From: Kushneria pakistanensis
GTDB taxonomy: Bacteria > Pseudomonadota > Gammaproteobacteria > Pseudomonadales > Halomonadaceae
NCBI RefSeq assembly: GCF_014652795.1
Contig: NZ_BMZM01000002.1
Coordinates: forward strand, 310,001 to 374,000
Direction: 5' to 3'
DNA: 64,000 bases
The notes under the pieces were generated by a model, which searched no databases, was not told where the DNA came from, and saw only the letters and a program-made list of their open reading frames with translations. Made by a program: the position numbers and the translations under genes. This document shows, one piece after another, positions 39,297 through 49,092 of this stretch (position 1 is its first letter; each line of letters opens with the position of its first letter).

Positions 39297-40784
39297 ATGT
39301 CCGACTCTCTTTCTCCTGATGTCTCTCCCGGTCGGGACCGTTTCGCCCGGTCTCGCGCGCTGCCGGTGCTGGCCCTTCTGGCCGTGCTGTATCTGATCGC
39401 GCTGGCGGTGGGCTATCACATCAATGCCGTGGTGCTCACGATCGTGCTGATGGTGACGCTGTGTCTTCTGCAGATTCCGGTGGCGATTGCCCTGATCGCG
39501 GCCGCGCTGCTTGGCGGGCTGCATGCGGGACTTTCGATGGAGGCAACGCTTGCGGCGTTTAACGACAATCTTCTGGTCGGCGCGCAGGTCGGGCTGACCT
39601 ACGTCATGATCGGCGCGCTGGCGGTGGCCCTGGGGCGCAGTGGCCTGCTGGAGCTTTTGGCCCGGAAGCTCTCCACCGCGCTGGATCGTGATAGTGCCGC
39701 CACCGGTCGCGGGATCAGGGCCCTGCTGTTTGCCATGCTGATGATCGCCTCGCTGCTGTCGCAGAACCTGGTGCCGGTGCACATCGCCTTTATCCCGATC
39801 CTGATTCCACCGCTTTTGGGGCTGATGAACCGGCTGCGGCTGGACCGGCGGGCAATCGCCTGCGTGCTGGCCTGCGCCATGAGTGCCACCTATCTGTTGC
39901 TGCCCACCGGGTTTGGGGCGATCTATCTCAACGAAATTCTGCTGGCCAACGTCAATCAGGTGGGCGAGCCGCTGGGACTGACTGCCACGGCCGCCATGGC
40001 ACCGAAAGCGATGGCCCTGCCGGTGCTGGGGATTCTTCTGGGTATGCTGGTGGCGGTGCTGGTGAGCTATCGACGCCCGCGCGACTATGTATCTTCACCG
40101 TCTGACACGCCCGTCCCGCAGGCCGCCAGTGCCGTGACACTTCAGTCACCAGTGCCGGCGACACTCAACGTGGGTCAGCTGGTGATGACGCTGATCGCGC
40201 TGGGCGTGGCGCTGCTGTGTCAGATCGTTTTTGACTCGCTGCTGCTGGGTGCCCTGATCGGCTTCATGATCATCAGCGTGACCGGCATTTTCCGCTGGCG
40301 CGAGCAGGATGATGTCTTCACCCAGGGGCTTCGCATGATGGCGCAGATTGCCGTCATCATTACCGTGGCCTCGGGCTTTGCCGGCGTGCTTGGCGCCACC
40401 GGCGAGATCGAACCGCTGGTCAGCGCCGCGGCAGATCTGATCGGCGACAACATGGCGCTGGGTGCCTTGATCATGCTGGTGGTGGGGCTTTTCATCACCA
40501 TCGGCTTTGGCGACTCCTTCGCCAGCGTGCCGATTCTGGCGCCGATTTATATTCCGCTGGCCCTGGCGCTGGGGTTTTCGCCGCTGGCCACCATCGCATT
40601 GCTGGGGGCATCTGCAGCGCTGGGTGATGCCGGCTCGCCGGCCTCGACCATCACCCTGGGCGCGACGGCCGGGCTCAATGCCGACGGCCAGCATGACCAC
40701 ATCAGGGATAGCGTGATCCCGACCTTTCTGCACGCCAACCTCGGCATGCTGGCGTTGGCCTGGGTCGCCGCCATGGTGCTGTAG
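39297..40784 (+). CDS. Na+/H+ antiporter family membrane protein
   Basis: This 495-residue protein has 11-12 hydrophobic helices and matches the NhaC-like / YuiF type ion-transporter group. Examples are LLALFAMLMIASLLSQNLVPVHIAFIPILIPP-like helices, a central cytosolic loop at about 265-295 and the conserved IGFGDSFASVPILAPIYIPL near the C-terminus. Sodium or amino-acid (histidine) transport has been proposed for relatives; the substrate is open. The ATG at 39297 follows AAGGCAGGA. Divergent from the ABC operon; terminator at 40811. Confidence 0.8.
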   Translation: MSDSLSPDVSPGRDRFARSRALPVLALLAVLYLIALAVGYHINAVVLTIVLMVTLCLLQIPVAIALIAAALLGGLHAGLSMEATLAAFNDNLLVGAQVGLTYVMIGALAVALGRSGLLELLARKLSTALDRDSAATGRGIRALLFAMLMIASLLSQNLVPVHIAFIPILIPPLLGLMNRLRLDRRAIACVLACAMSATYLLLPTGFGAIYLNEILLANVNQVGEPLGLTATAAMAPKAMALPVLGILLGMLVAVLVSYRRPRDYVSSPSDTPVPQAASAVTLQSPVPATLNVGQLVMTLIALGVALLCQIVFDSLLLGALIGFMIISVTGIFRWREQDDVFTQGLRMMAQIAVIITVASGFAGVLGATGEIEPLVSAAADLIGDNMALGALIMLVVGLFITIGFGDSFASVPILAPIYIPLALALGFSPLATIALLGASAALGDAGSPASTITLGATAGLNADGQHDHIRDSVIPTFLHANLGMLALAWVAAMVL

Positions 40785-40810
40785 CCGACAGCGCAGTACC
40801 TGATTCCAAC

Positions 40811-40850
40811 ACAACGCCCGCCCTCAATTCGAGGACGGGCGTTGTCGTTT
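40811..40850 (+). terminator. Terminator after the antiporter gene
   Basis: A long stem (ACAACGCCCG with CGGGCGTTGT outer arms and a CCTC/GAGG inner part, one mismatch) is followed by TTTG. It lies between convergent genes, so it may serve both. Confidence 0.75.
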
Positions 40851-40874
40851 GTCAGTGCCAGCGATTGCTGCCGT

Positions 40875-41483
40875 TCAGGACCTTGAGCGGTAATCCTCCA
40901 GCGCCCTTTGCAGCACCTCGTGGGCCTCGCTGACCGGGGCAAAGCCCTTGAGTTCGATGACCTTGCTGCCCTCCGGCAGCTGCTTGTAGACCCGGAAAAA
41001 GCCCTCGAGACGCTCGCGCTCCATGGCCGGCAGGTCATCAAGGCTTTTCACCTCATCCCAGGTGGGGTCCACGTCGTGGGTGGGCACGGCGATGATCTTG
41101 TCGTCTGCCTCGCCGCCATCAATCATGCGCAGCATGCCGATGGGGCGTACGGCCATGATCGCCCCCGGCACGATCGGCGTGCGGGTAAAGGCCATCACAT
41201 CGAGCGGATCACCATCGCCGCCCAGGGAACTGGGGATCGAGCCGTAGTTGGCCGGATAGGCCATCGGCATGGACAAAAAGCGATCGACGATCACATGCCC
41301 CGCCTCGTCCAGCTCGTACTTGATGGCGCTGCCCGCCGGGATCTCGTTAACCATCAAAAAGGTCTCCGGTGCGCCCTCGGGCTGCGGGATATCGGCCAGG
41401 CCGCCGGCCGCCTGAGCCGAAAGCGTGGTGACAAGCGTCGCGGTGGCCAAAAGCGCAGCGGCAAGACGGCGTGGTGCAAACAT
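40875..41483 (-). CDS. Exported family I inorganic pyrophosphatase
   Basis: This 202-residue protein begins with a clear Sec signal peptide (MFAPRRLAAALLATATLVTTLSAQA, cleavage near residue 26). A full family I pyrophosphatase follows: the motif NEIPAGSAIKYELD carries the Glu and Lys residues, GDGDPLDVMAF the metal aspartates, DGGEADDKIIAV another Asp pair with Lys, and FRVYK the late Lys. All catalytic positions look intact. The normal enzyme is cytosolic and about 175 residues, so export to the periplasm is unusual. No ppa-type neighbour explains it. Confidence 0.9.
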   Translation of the reverse strand: MFAPRRLAAALLATATLVTTLSAQAAGGLADIPQPEGAPETFLMVNEIPAGSAIKYELDEAGHVIVDRFLSMPMAYPANYGSIPSSLGGDGDPLDVMAFTRTPIVPGAIMAVRPIGMLRMIDGGEADDKIIAVPTHDVDPTWDEVKSLDDLPAMERERLEGFFRVYKQLPEGSKVIELKGFAPVSEAHEVLQRALEDYRSRS

Positions 41484-41566
41484 GTTGATGACTCCGGATC
41501 GACAGGATAAAAGGCCGTCCAGATTGAGACAGGGTCATGTCACGGCGATGACAGTGGGCAGCGCTG

Positions 41567-41589
41567 TATGGTTGACAATATCAACCATA
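41567..41589 (+). promoter_or_regulatory. Inverted-repeat operator upstream of the MarR gene
   Basis: TATGGTTGA (41567-41575) and TCAACCATA (41581-41589) are perfect 9-bp arms with a 5-nt spacer. The site lies 46 nt before the MarR-type start and about 90 nt before the divergent pyrophosphatase gene. Autoregulation by the MarR protein is inferred. Confidence 0.7.
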
Positions 41590-41634
41590 TGGCGGATGGT
41601 ATCGAGAATCACTTTCATTCATGGTCATGAAATA

Positions 41635-42069
41635 ATGGCGTCAGCCGGCAACGCGCTCTTCGGACTTTTGCATGTTTACAAGCGTGCCCTGCGCGAGCGC
41701 TGCCGCGCCGCCGGGGTCACCCTGCCCCTGTCGCATCAGCGCGTGCTCACCGAGATCGGCCACCATGAGGGCATCATGGCCCGCGAGGTGGCCGCTGCGC
41801 TTTTGCAGGACAAGGGCCTGATCACCCGGGTGACCCGAGAGCTTGAGCGCGACGGCCTGATCGAGCGCCACCCGCACCCGAGCGACAGTCGCGCCGCGCA
41901 TCTGATGCTGAGCGCTGACGGCCGGGTTCTGTGTGATCGCCTCAGTGCCATCGAACAAACGCTCGAGGCGCAGATGGGGGCCGATCTAAGCCCTGCCCGG
42001 GCCAGTGATTTCATCGAGACCGTCAACGCCATGACCGATCAGCTTGATCGCGACCAGGAGAGCCCATGA
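41635..42069 (+). CDS. MarR-family transcriptional regulator
   Basis: This 144-residue winged-helix protein has a recognition region GIMAREVAAALLQDKGLITRVTRELERDGLIERH and wing HPSDSRAAHLMLSADG. The start MASAGNALFGLLHVYKR is chosen because earlier in-frame codons run back through the operator palindrome. Its stop overlaps the start of the siderophore-interacting protein gene (ATGA), so it is the coupled local regulator of that gene. Confidence 0.87.
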   Translation: MASAGNALFGLLHVYKRALRERCRAAGVTLPLSHQRVLTEIGHHEGIMAREVAAALLQDKGLITRVTRELERDGLIERHPHPSDSRAAHLMLSADGRVLCDRLSAIEQTLEAQMGADLSPARASDFIETVNAMTDQLDRDQESP

Positions 42070-42806
42070 GCCGCCCCGCCCCCCGCGTTTTTACCGTGCT
42101 GAACAAGACCCTGATCACCCCGCACATGCTGCGCGTCACCCTTGGCGGCGAGGGCATGACGACCTTCCCCGAGGATCAGGCCGGCACCTACATCAAGCTG
42201 ATGTTCACCCGCGATGACGGCACGCCGTTTATGCGCACCTACACCGTGCGTGCCCAGCGTATCGATTCCATCGATGTGGACTTTGTGCTGCACGAGGACG
42301 GCGGCCCGGCCGCGCAATGGGCCGAAAACGCCGCCCCCGGTGACACCATCGAGATCGGCGGCCCCGGCCCGCGCAAGCGCGTCGATACAAGCGCCGACTG
42401 GTTTCTGTTCGCCGGTGACATGACCGCCCTGCCGGCGATCAGCGACAACCTGGAGAACCTGCCCGCCGACGCCCGCGGTCACGCCGTGATCGAGGTGCTG
42501 AGCGAGGCCGAAATTCAGTCGCTTGATAAGCCCGAGGGCATTCAGCTGCACTGGGTGGTCAACGAGCATCCAGGTGAAAACAGCGACGTGCTACCCGCCG
42601 CGGTGCGCGCGATCGACTGGGAAGAGGGCCGCCCCGCCGTCTGGGCGGCGTGCGAGTTCTCCTCGATGCGCCAGCTGCGTCAGTACTTCAAGACCGAGCG
42701 CGAGGTGGCCAAAAGCGATCTCTATGTGTCGAGCTACTGGAAGCTGGGCCTGAACGAGGAGCGCCACAAGACCGCCAAGCAGGAAGACGCCGAACGCAGC
42801 GCCTGA
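42066..42806 (+). CDS. Siderophore-interacting protein (ViuB/SIP flavin reductase)
   Basis: This 246-residue protein has an FAD-binding domain (about 1-120, with PFMRTYTVRAQR and WAENAAPGDTIEIGGPGP) and a SIP C-terminal domain (WFLFAGDMTALPAI, then WAACEFSSMRQLRQYFKTEREV and SSYWKLGLNEE). Members reduce ferric siderophores to release iron in the cytosol. It is coupled to the upstream MarR gene rather than to a siderophore biosynthesis locus, and no Fur box was recognised. Confidence 0.93.
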   Translation: MSRPAPRVFTVLNKTLITPHMLRVTLGGEGMTTFPEDQAGTYIKLMFTRDDGTPFMRTYTVRAQRIDSIDVDFVLHEDGGPAAQWAENAAPGDTIEIGGPGPRKRVDTSADWFLFAGDMTALPAISDNLENLPADARGHAVIEVLSEAEIQSLDKPEGIQLHWVVNEHPGENSDVLPAAVRAIDWEEGRPAVWAACEFSSMRQLRQYFKTEREVAKSDLYVSSYWKLGLNEERHKTAKQEDAERSA

Positions 42807-42887
42807 TCACACGGGGCGCCCTGGTGGCCGGGGGCGCCTACGCCGTACAATGGGCGTCGATCGTACCCTGCCTATTCGCGAGCGCCC

Positions 42888-44330
42888 ATGACCCTGCCTT
42901 CACCGGAACTGCTGCCCCCGGAACTCGAGACCGAACGTGCCCCGACCGGTGCCTGCCCCTATGACGCGCTGGACGATGACGCGCTGCTGGCCCGGGTGCT
43001 GGAGATCTTCGACCGCGGTTTTGTCGCGCAGAAGCTTTCCGGAGTGAGCGCTCACTGGACACGCGACACGCTGACTCGCCACCTCAAACGGGGCAGCCAG
43101 ACACCGCTGAGTGACGCTGAGCGCCGGGTGCTGATCACCCTGCTGCCGGCACCGCCGTCGCATCAGCACCGGGCCGACTTCACCTTCATTGATCTCTTTG
43201 CCGGCATCGGCGGTATTCGTCAGGGTTTTGAGGCGGTCGGCGGTGAGTGCGTATTCACTTCCGAGTGGAACAAGTACGCCGTGCGCACCTACAAGGCGAA
43301 CCACTACTGCGACCCGCAGACCCACCGTTTTAACGAGGACATTCGCGATGTGACGCTCTCCGCGCGGGATGACGTGGACGAAGAGACTGCCTACGCCCAT
43401 ATTCGCGAGCAGATCCCCGAACACGACGTGCTGCTGGCGGGCTTCCCCTGTCAGCCCTTCTCGCTGGCCGGCGTCTCCAAGAAAAACGCGCTGGGGCGCA
43501 AGCACGGCTTTGAGTGCGACGCCCAGGGCACGCTCTTTTTCGATGTCGCCCGCATTATCGCCGCGCGCCGGCCGCCGGCGTTTGTGCTGGAGAACGTCAA
43601 GAACCTCAAGAGTCACGACCAGGGCAAGACCTTTCGCGTGATCTGCGAGGCACTCGATGAGCTGGGTTATGACGTCGCCGACATGGATGCCCCGAAGGGC
43701 CGCGACCCCAAGGTGATCGACGCCCGTCACTTCGTGCCCCAGCACCGCGAGCGCATCGTGCTGGTCGGCTTTCGCCGCGATTTAAACGTGCATGAAGGCT
43801 TCACCCTGCGCGACATCAGCGCCCACTTCCCTGCGCATACCCCCACCTTCGGCGAGCTGCTGGATAGTGAAGTCGATGCGAAGTATGTGCTTACTCCGAA
43901 GCTCTGGCACTATCTGTATCAGTACGCTCGCAAGCACAAGGAAAAGGGCAACGGCTTCGGCTTTGGCCTGACCCGCGCCGAAGACACCGCCCGCACACTG
44001 TCGGCGCGCTATCACAAGGATGGCTCGGAGATCCTCGTCGACCGTGGCTTTAACGAGGCGTTGGCCTTTGACGCCCCCGAGAATCTGACCAATCGCCCCC
44101 GGCGCCTGACGCCGCAGGAATGCGCGCGCCTGATGGGTTTTGATGCCCCCAGGGAGCGGCGCTTCGTGATTCCAGTGTCGGATACCCAGGCCTATCGCCA
44201 GTTCGGCAACTCGGTGGTGGTGCCGGTGTTTCAGGCCGTGGCGGAGATGATGAAGCCGAGAGTGATGGCGGCGAAGGGGACAATGGAAAAGCAGGACGCT
44301 GGAGCAGCATCGATGGCTGCCATCTCCTGA
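42888..44330 (+). CDS. dcm: DNA cytosine-C5 methyltransferase, Dcm-like
   Basis: This 480-residue C5-cytosine methyltransferase is close in length and layout to E. coli Dcm (472). An N-terminal helical extension ([25 protein letters not shown]) is followed by motif [16 protein letters not shown], motif [13 protein letters not shown] (catalytic Cys near 188), motif VI LENVKNL, motif [17 protein letters not shown] and motif [16 protein letters not shown] specificity is likely by similarity but not proven. No restriction enzyme and no vsr repair gene are adjacent, so it is an orphan enzyme. A TACAAT -10-like element is at 42846. Confidence 0.93.
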   Translation: MTLPSPELLPPELETERAPTGACPYDALDDDALLARVLEIFDRGFVAQKLSGVSAHWTRDTLTRHLKRGSQTPLSDAERRVLITLLPAPPSHQHRADFTFIDLFAGIGGIRQGFEAVGGECVFTSEWNKYAVRTYKANHYCDPQTHRFNEDIRDVTLSARDDVDEETAYAHIREQIPEHDVLLAGFPCQPFSLAGVSKKNALGRKHGFECDAQGTLFFDVARIIAARRPPAFVLENVKNLKSHDQGKTFRVICEALDELGYDVADMDAPKGRDPKVIDARHFVPQHRERIVLVGFRRDLNVHEGFTLRDISAHFPAHTPTFGELLDSEVDAKYVLTPKLWHYLYQYARKHKEKGNGFGFGLTRAEDTARTLSARYHKDGSEILVDRGFNEALAFDAPENLTNRPRRLTPQECARLMGFDAPRERRFVIPVSDTQAYRQFGNSVVVPVFQAVAEMMKPRVMAAKGTMEKQDAGAASMAAIS

Positions 44331-44337
44331 AACATTC

Positions 44338-44361
44338 CCGAAGCGGCAAAAGCCGCTTCGG
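44338..44361 (+). terminator. Hairpin after dcm
   Basis: CCGAAGCGGC and GCCGCTTCGG are perfect 10-bp arms around AAAA, 8 nt past the stop. The following bases are AT-rich but not a pure T run. Confidence 0.65.
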
Positions 44362-44495
44362 ATATTGATATTCTCCTGCTCGATAGTTCGTCTGCAGAAC
44401 CTATGGTTCCAAGCCAACACCCCCCATCAGATCATTCCTGTCTGCTTTCTGAACGCCACTACCCTCCTGCCCTTTCCCCCAAATTCCCACCCCTC

Positions 44496-44520
44496 CATTT
44501 TTACGTCCTTTTTACGCGCC
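44496..44520 (+). promoter_or_regulatory. KdpE-binding-site-like repeat in the kdp promoter
   Basis: Two direct repeats TTTTTACG (44498-44505 and 44509-44516), spaced one helical turn apart, resemble the T-rich KdpE site of E. coli kdpFABC. A TATTTT -10-like element is at 44541. They lie about 75-95 nt before kdpF, the expected position for activation by KdpE. Confidence 0.7.
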
Positions 44521-44593
44521 AGCCCTGAAATCGGTCTCGATATTTTACGCACGTCGGTCGCACGCTGAGCCTGTCCTTCAAGGAGTCAAGGCG

Positions 44594-44674
44594 ATGCAGA
44601 TGGTTCTGCTGGTGCTGTCGTTGTGTGTCGGTCTCTACCTGTTGGTGGCCCTGCTGTGGCCCGAGCGCTTTTAA
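44594..44674 (+). CDS. kdpF: KdpF, small stabilising subunit of the K+ pump
   Basis: A 26-residue single-helix peptide (MQMVLLVLSLCVGLYLLVAL plus LWPERF) lies immediately in front of kdpA, preceded by AAGGAG. KdpF stabilises the KdpABC complex in the membrane. Length, hydrophobic helix and position are all typical. Confidence 0.92.
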   Translation: MQMVLLVLSLCVGLYLLVALLWPERF

Positions 44675-44684
44675 GGAACCCCCC

Positions 44685-46400
44685 ATGAACGAGGTCATAC
44701 TCTGCTATGCGCTGGTCCTCGGGCTGGCCTTTCCGCTCGGCATCTACATGGCCCGGGCGCTGGATGATGAACGCGAAAGCCGGATCGACCGGCTCTTTCG
44801 ACCAATCGAGGCGGTGATCTACCGCCTGGCGGGCGTTAATGAAACGCGCGTGATGCGCTGGCCGGCCTACGCGCTGGCCGTGGTGGTGCTGCATCTGCTG
44901 TTGATCGCCCTGGCCTGGGGCGTGTTCATGGCCCAGGGGGTGCTGCCGCTCAACCCGGACGGCATTGCCGGCATGTCCTGGGATACGGCGCTGCACACGG
45001 CGGTGTCGTTTGCCACCAATACCAATCAGCAGCACTACTCGGGCCAGGCGCAGCTCTCCTACCTGAGCCAGACGTTTGCCATCGTGACGCTGCAGTTCAT
45101 CACTCCGGCCACGGGCCTGGCGGTGCTGCTGGCGATCGCGCGGGTGCTGTTGAAGAAAAGGGCGGCGCCTGTCGCGGAGGCCACCGGGCAGAGCGTCGGG
45201 GTGGGCAACTACTACCGCGATCTGGTCCGCACGCTGGTGCGCATTCTGTTGCCGCTGGCCATGGTGGTGGCGCTGTTGCTGACCTGGCAGGGCATGCCGA
45301 GCACCTGGCAGGGCGCGCAGACGGTAGCGCCGCTGGATCAGTCGGTGGCCACCACCCAGCAGATCCCGCTGGGCCCGGTGGCCTCTATGGTGGCGATCAA
45401 GCAGCTGGGCACCAACGGCGGCGGCTGGTATGGCCCCAATTCGACCGTGCCGCTGGAAAACCCCACGCCCCTGTCCAACCTCATCGAAACCGTCTCGCTG
45501 CTGCTGATTCCGGTGGCGCTGCTGGTGGCCATGGCGGTCTTTACCGGGCGGCGACGCCTGATGGCGGGCATCGGCGGGGTCATGCTGGCCTTTTCGCTGA
45601 TCTCGACCTCGGTGTTGATCGCTTCCGAGCGTCTGCCCAACGCGGCGTTTGAGGGGCTGGCTGCGGTGGGCAGCGCCAACCTGGAGGGCAAGGAGCTGCG
45701 CTTTGGCCCCGAGATGTCGGCGCTGTGGGCGAGCTGGACCACCCAGACCTCCAACGGCTCGGTCAATGCCATGCACGACAGCCTCAACCCGATGGGCGGG
45801 ATGGTCACGCTGATGGACATGTTCATCAACGTCACCTTCGGCGGCATCGGCGTCGGGCTGATCGGCTATCTGCTCTATCTGATGCTGGCGGCCTTTATCG
45901 GCTCGCTGATGATCGGCCGGGCGCCGGAGCTGATGGGCCGGGCGCTGGAGACCCGCGAGATGCGCCGGATCTCGCTGGCCATTCTGGCCCAGCCGCTGGT
46001 GATTTTGGGGCTGACGGCGCTGACGGTGGCCGTGCCCGGCCTGGTCGGCACCTCCAACCCGACCTTCCACGGCCTCTCCCAGGTGCTTTACGAGTACACC
46101 TCCGCCTTTGCCAACAACGGCTCGGGCTTTGAGGGGCTGGGAGACGGCACGCCCTGGTGGAACCTGACCTGCGTGGTGGCCCTTTTGATCGGGCGCTTTG
46201 TACCCATGCTGGTGCCGCTGGCAGTCGCTGCGTGGCTGGCCGGCAAGCGCATGGCGCCGGCCGGGCGCGGGACGCTTGCCATGGACAGCGGCGCCTTTGT
46301 GGGCCTGACCGCGGGCGTCATCGTGATCATCAATCTGCTGGGCTTTCTGCCGGTGCTGGTGCTCGGCCCGATCGCCGAACAGCTGACACTGGGTTACTAA
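44685..46400 (+). CDS. kdpA: Potassium-transporting ATPase channel subunit KdpA
   Basis: This 571-residue integral membrane protein has ten or more helices and repeated selectivity-filter segments ([52 protein letters not shown]). It binds and conducts K+ to the KdpB pump. Start [19 protein letters not shown] has AAGGA upstream, 10 nt after kdpF. Confidence 0.97.
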   Translation: MNEVILCYALVLGLAFPLGIYMARALDDERESRIDRLFRPIEAVIYRLAGVNETRVMRWPAYALAVVVLHLLLIALAWGVFMAQGVLPLNPDGIAGMSWDTALHTAVSFATNTNQQHYSGQAQLSYLSQTFAIVTLQFITPATGLAVLLAIARVLLKKRAAPVAEATGQSVGVGNYYRDLVRTLVRILLPLAMVVALLLTWQGMPSTWQGAQTVAPLDQSVATTQQIPLGPVASMVAIKQLGTNGGGWYGPNSTVPLENPTPLSNLIETVSLLLIPVALLVAMAVFTGRRRLMAGIGGVMLAFSLISTSVLIASERLPNAAFEGLAAVGSANLEGKELRFGPEMSALWASWTTQTSNGSVNAMHDSLNPMGGMVTLMDMFINVTFGGIGVGLIGYLLYLMLAAFIGSLMIGRAPELMGRALETREMRRISLAILAQPLVILGLTALTVAVPGLVGTSNPTFHGLSQVLYEYTSAFANNGSGFEGLGDGTPWWNLTCVVALLIGRFVPMLVPLAVAAWLAGKRMAPAGRGTLAMDSGAFVGLTAGVIVIINLLGFLPVLVLGPIAEQLTLGY

Positions 46401-46411
46401 GGAGCAGTCAC

Positions 46412-48475
46412 ATGTCTCAATCGATCCATGGTGAGCGGACCGCAGCGGAGGCTTCTGATGCTCGCGTCCCGGGCACGCAGCGCCCCCATATGGCGACCCT
46501 GCTGCTGGAATCGCTCAAGCGGCTGAGCCCGCGCGCGATGGCGCGCAATCCGGTGATGGCGGTGGTGGCCGTGGGCACGCTGGTCTGTGCGCTCTATACC
46601 GGGCTGGCGGTGCATGAGGGCGCGACCTTTGGCTTTGCGCTGAGCGTGACGCTGGTGCTGCTGGCCACGGTGCTCTTTGCCAACGCCGCCGAGGCGCTGG
46701 CGGAGTCGCGCGGCAAGGCCCAGGCGGGCAGCCTGCGCGCCACCCGCAGCCAGCTCAGCGCGCGACGGCTGGAAAGGGACGGCAGCGAGGTGACGGTCAG
46801 CGCCGACACCCTGCGCCGCGGCGATCGGGTGCGGGTGATCGCCGATGAAATGATTCCGGCCGACGGCGAAATCGTGAAGGGCGCCGGCTCGATCAACGAG
46901 TCGGCAGTGACCGGAGAGTCAGCACCGGTGCTGCGCGAGGCGGGCACCGACAACAGCGGGGTCAGCGCCGGCACCCGGCTGCTCTCGGATGAACTGATCA
47001 TCGAGGTCAGCGTGGACCCGGGCGAGTCGCTGCTCGATCGCATGATTGCGCTGGTCGAAGGCGCCAGCCGGCAGAAAACGCCCAGCGAGCTGGCGCTGTC
47101 GGTGCTGATCACCACCCTGACACTGGTGTTTCTGATCGTGGTGGTGACCCTCTCGCCAATGGCGGCGTTTGTCGGCATCACCACCTCGCCGGTCATGCTG
47201 GTAGCCCTGTTGGTGTGTCTGATCCCCACTACCATCGGCGGGCTGCTGCCGGCGATCGGCATTGCCGGCATGTCGCGGGCGATGCGCGCCAACCTGGTGG
47301 CGAAATCCGGCAAGGCGGTGGAGATTGCCGGCAGCATCGACACCCTGCTGCTCGACAAGACCGGCACCATCACCCTGGGGGATCGCCGGGCGACCGAGTT
47401 TGCCTCCTGCGAGCGCGTAAGTGTCGAGCGTCTGCGCGAGGTGGCCTGTCGCTGCTCGCTGGAAGACCCCACCCCGGAAGGCCGCTCGATCGTGACGCTG
47501 GCGCGTGACCAGGGGTTTGATCAGCGCCTGGATCAGACCGGCGCCTCGTTTATTCCCTTCTCGGCCGCCACGCGACTGTCCGGCGTGGATCTCCCTGATG
47601 GCACCCGGCTGCGCAAGGGCGCGCCCAATGCGATTGCCGAGTTTGTAAAGGATCAAGGCGGCAGCGTACCCGCCGGCTGGTCGGCGCTGGTCTCGCGCAT
47701 TGCCGCCCGCGGGGCCACGCCGCTGGCGGTGGCAGACGGTGGGCGGCTGCTGGGCGTGATTGCGCTCTCGGATGTGATCAAGTCCGGCATGGCCGAGCGG
47801 TTTGCGCAGCTGCGCGAGATGGGGGTGAAAACGGTGATGATCACCGGCGACAACCCGGTGACCGCCGCGGCGATTGCCGCCGAGGCCGGGGTGGATGATT
47901 ACGTGGCCGAGGCGACCCCCGAGCGCAAGCTCGCCATCATCCGCGAGGAGCAGGCCACCGGGCGGCTGGTGGCGATGATGGGCGATGGTACCAACGACGC
48001 CCCGGCGCTGGCGCAGGCCGACCTGGGACTGGCGATGAACTCCGGCACCCAGGCCGCGCGCGAGGCGGGCAACATGGTCGATCTCGACTCCGACCCCGGC
48101 AAACTGCTGCAGGCGGTCGAGATCGGCAAGCAGCTGCTGATTACCCGTGGCGCACTGACCACCTTTTCGCTGGCCAACGATGTGGCGAAGTATTTCGCCA
48201 TCCTGCCGGCGATTTTCGTGGCCAGCATGCCCTCACTCGGCGCGCTGAACGTGCTTAAGCTGCACTCACCGGAATCGGCGGTGCTGGCGGCAGTGATCTT
48301 CAACGCCCTGATCATTCCCGCCCTGATCCCGTTTGCGCTGCGCGGGGTGCGCTTCAAGGCCGATTCGGCCACGGGGCTTTTGCGGCGCAATCTGCTGGTC
48401 TACGGCCTGGGTGGCCTGCTGCTGCCCTTCCCTGCCATCAAGCTGCTCGATGTGCTGCTTGCCGGTCTGCTTTAG
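46412..48475 (+). CDS. kdpB: Potassium-transporting P-type ATPase catalytic subunit KdpB
   Basis: This 687-residue P-type ATPase has the phosphorylated Asp315 in [15 protein letters not shown], the TGES motif in [11 protein letters not shown], a conserved nucleotide region and [21 protein letters not shown] hinge. It hydrolyses ATP to drive high-affinity K+ uptake. An AAGGAG ribosome site precedes the ATG at 46412; an open frame further upstream overlaps kdpA and is not used. Confidence 0.98.
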   Translation: MSQSIHGERTAAEASDARVPGTQRPHMATLLLESLKRLSPRAMARNPVMAVVAVGTLVCALYTGLAVHEGATFGFALSVTLVLLATVLFANAAEALAESRGKAQAGSLRATRSQLSARRLERDGSEVTVSADTLRRGDRVRVIADEMIPADGEIVKGAGSINESAVTGESAPVLREAGTDNSGVSAGTRLLSDELIIEVSVDPGESLLDRMIALVEGASRQKTPSELALSVLITTLTLVFLIVVVTLSPMAAFVGITTSPVMLVALLVCLIPTTIGGLLPAIGIAGMSRAMRANLVAKSGKAVEIAGSIDTLLLDKTGTITLGDRRATEFASCERVSVERLREVACRCSLEDPTPEGRSIVTLARDQGFDQRLDQTGASFIPFSAATRLSGVDLPDGTRLRKGAPNAIAEFVKDQGGSVPAGWSALVSRIAARGATPLAVADGGRLLGVIALSDVIKSGMAERFAQLREMGVKTVMITGDNPVTAAAIAAEAGVDDYVAEATPERKLAIIREEQATGRLVAMMGDGTNDAPALAQADLGLAMNSGTQAAREAGNMVDLDSDPGKLLQAVEIGKQLLITRGALTTFSLANDVAKYFAILPAIFVASMPSLGALNVLKLHSPESAVLAAVIFNALIIPALIPFALRGVRFKADSATGLLRRNLLVYGLGGLLLPFPAIKLLDVLLAGLL

Positions 48476-48486
48476 GAGCTTCTGCC

Positions 48487-49092
48487 ATGAACGATGCCTT
48501 GATGATTCGCCCGGTTCTTTTCTCCTCGCTGCGCCTGATGGTGGTACTGGCCGCGCTGCTGGGGCTTGTCTATCCCTTCGTGACCACCACGCTGGGTGGG
48601 GCGCTGTTTCCCTTCCAGGCCGGTGGCAGCGTGCTCCATGATTCACAGGGTCGGGCGGTGGGCTCGGCACTGGTGGGTCAGTCGTTTGAAGGCGCACAAT
48701 ACTTCCACGGCCGGCCCTCGGCGGTCGGCAACGACCCCGTGAGTGTGGGCGGCTCCAACCTGGCGCCCGGCAATGTGGCGCTGCGCGAGCGTGCCCAACA
48801 GGAAGCAGAACGGCTTGCGGCGCGGGACGGTCTGATCATCGGCGAGATCCCGGTGGAACTGCTGGCCGCCTCGGGCTCGGGGGTTGATCCGCACATCTCA
48901 CCGGCCGCGGCTCGGGTGCAGGCAGCCCGGGTCAGTCAGGCGCGGGGGCTGTCGCTGGAGTCCGTGATGCAGGCCATCGCGGCGGCGACCGAATACACGG
49001 GCTTTCCGGGTGCGCCGGTCGTTAACGTGCTGCGCCTGAATCTGGCACTGGCGGCCATGTCGCCTGCCGAGGCGAGACAGGAGATGCGATGA
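48487..49092 (+). CDS. kdpC: Potassium-transporting ATPase subunit KdpC
   Basis: This 201-residue subunit has one N-terminal helix (LRLMVVLAALLGLVYPFVTTTLGG) and a periplasmic domain with GQSFEGAQYFHGRPSAVG, GSNLAPGN and DPHISPAAA. It is an accessory subunit of KdpFABC. The C-terminal part (EYTGFPGAPVVNVLRLNLAL) matches the family end. Its stop overlaps the kdpD start by 4 nt (ATGA). Confidence 0.96.
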   Translation: MNDALMIRPVLFSSLRLMVVLAALLGLVYPFVTTTLGGALFPFQAGGSVLHDSQGRAVGSALVGQSFEGAQYFHGRPSAVGNDPVSVGGSNLAPGNVALRERAQQEAERLAARDGLIIGEIPVELLAASGSGVDPHISPAAARVQAARVSQARGLSLESVMQAIAAATEYTGFPGAPVVNVLRLNLALAAMSPAEARQEMR

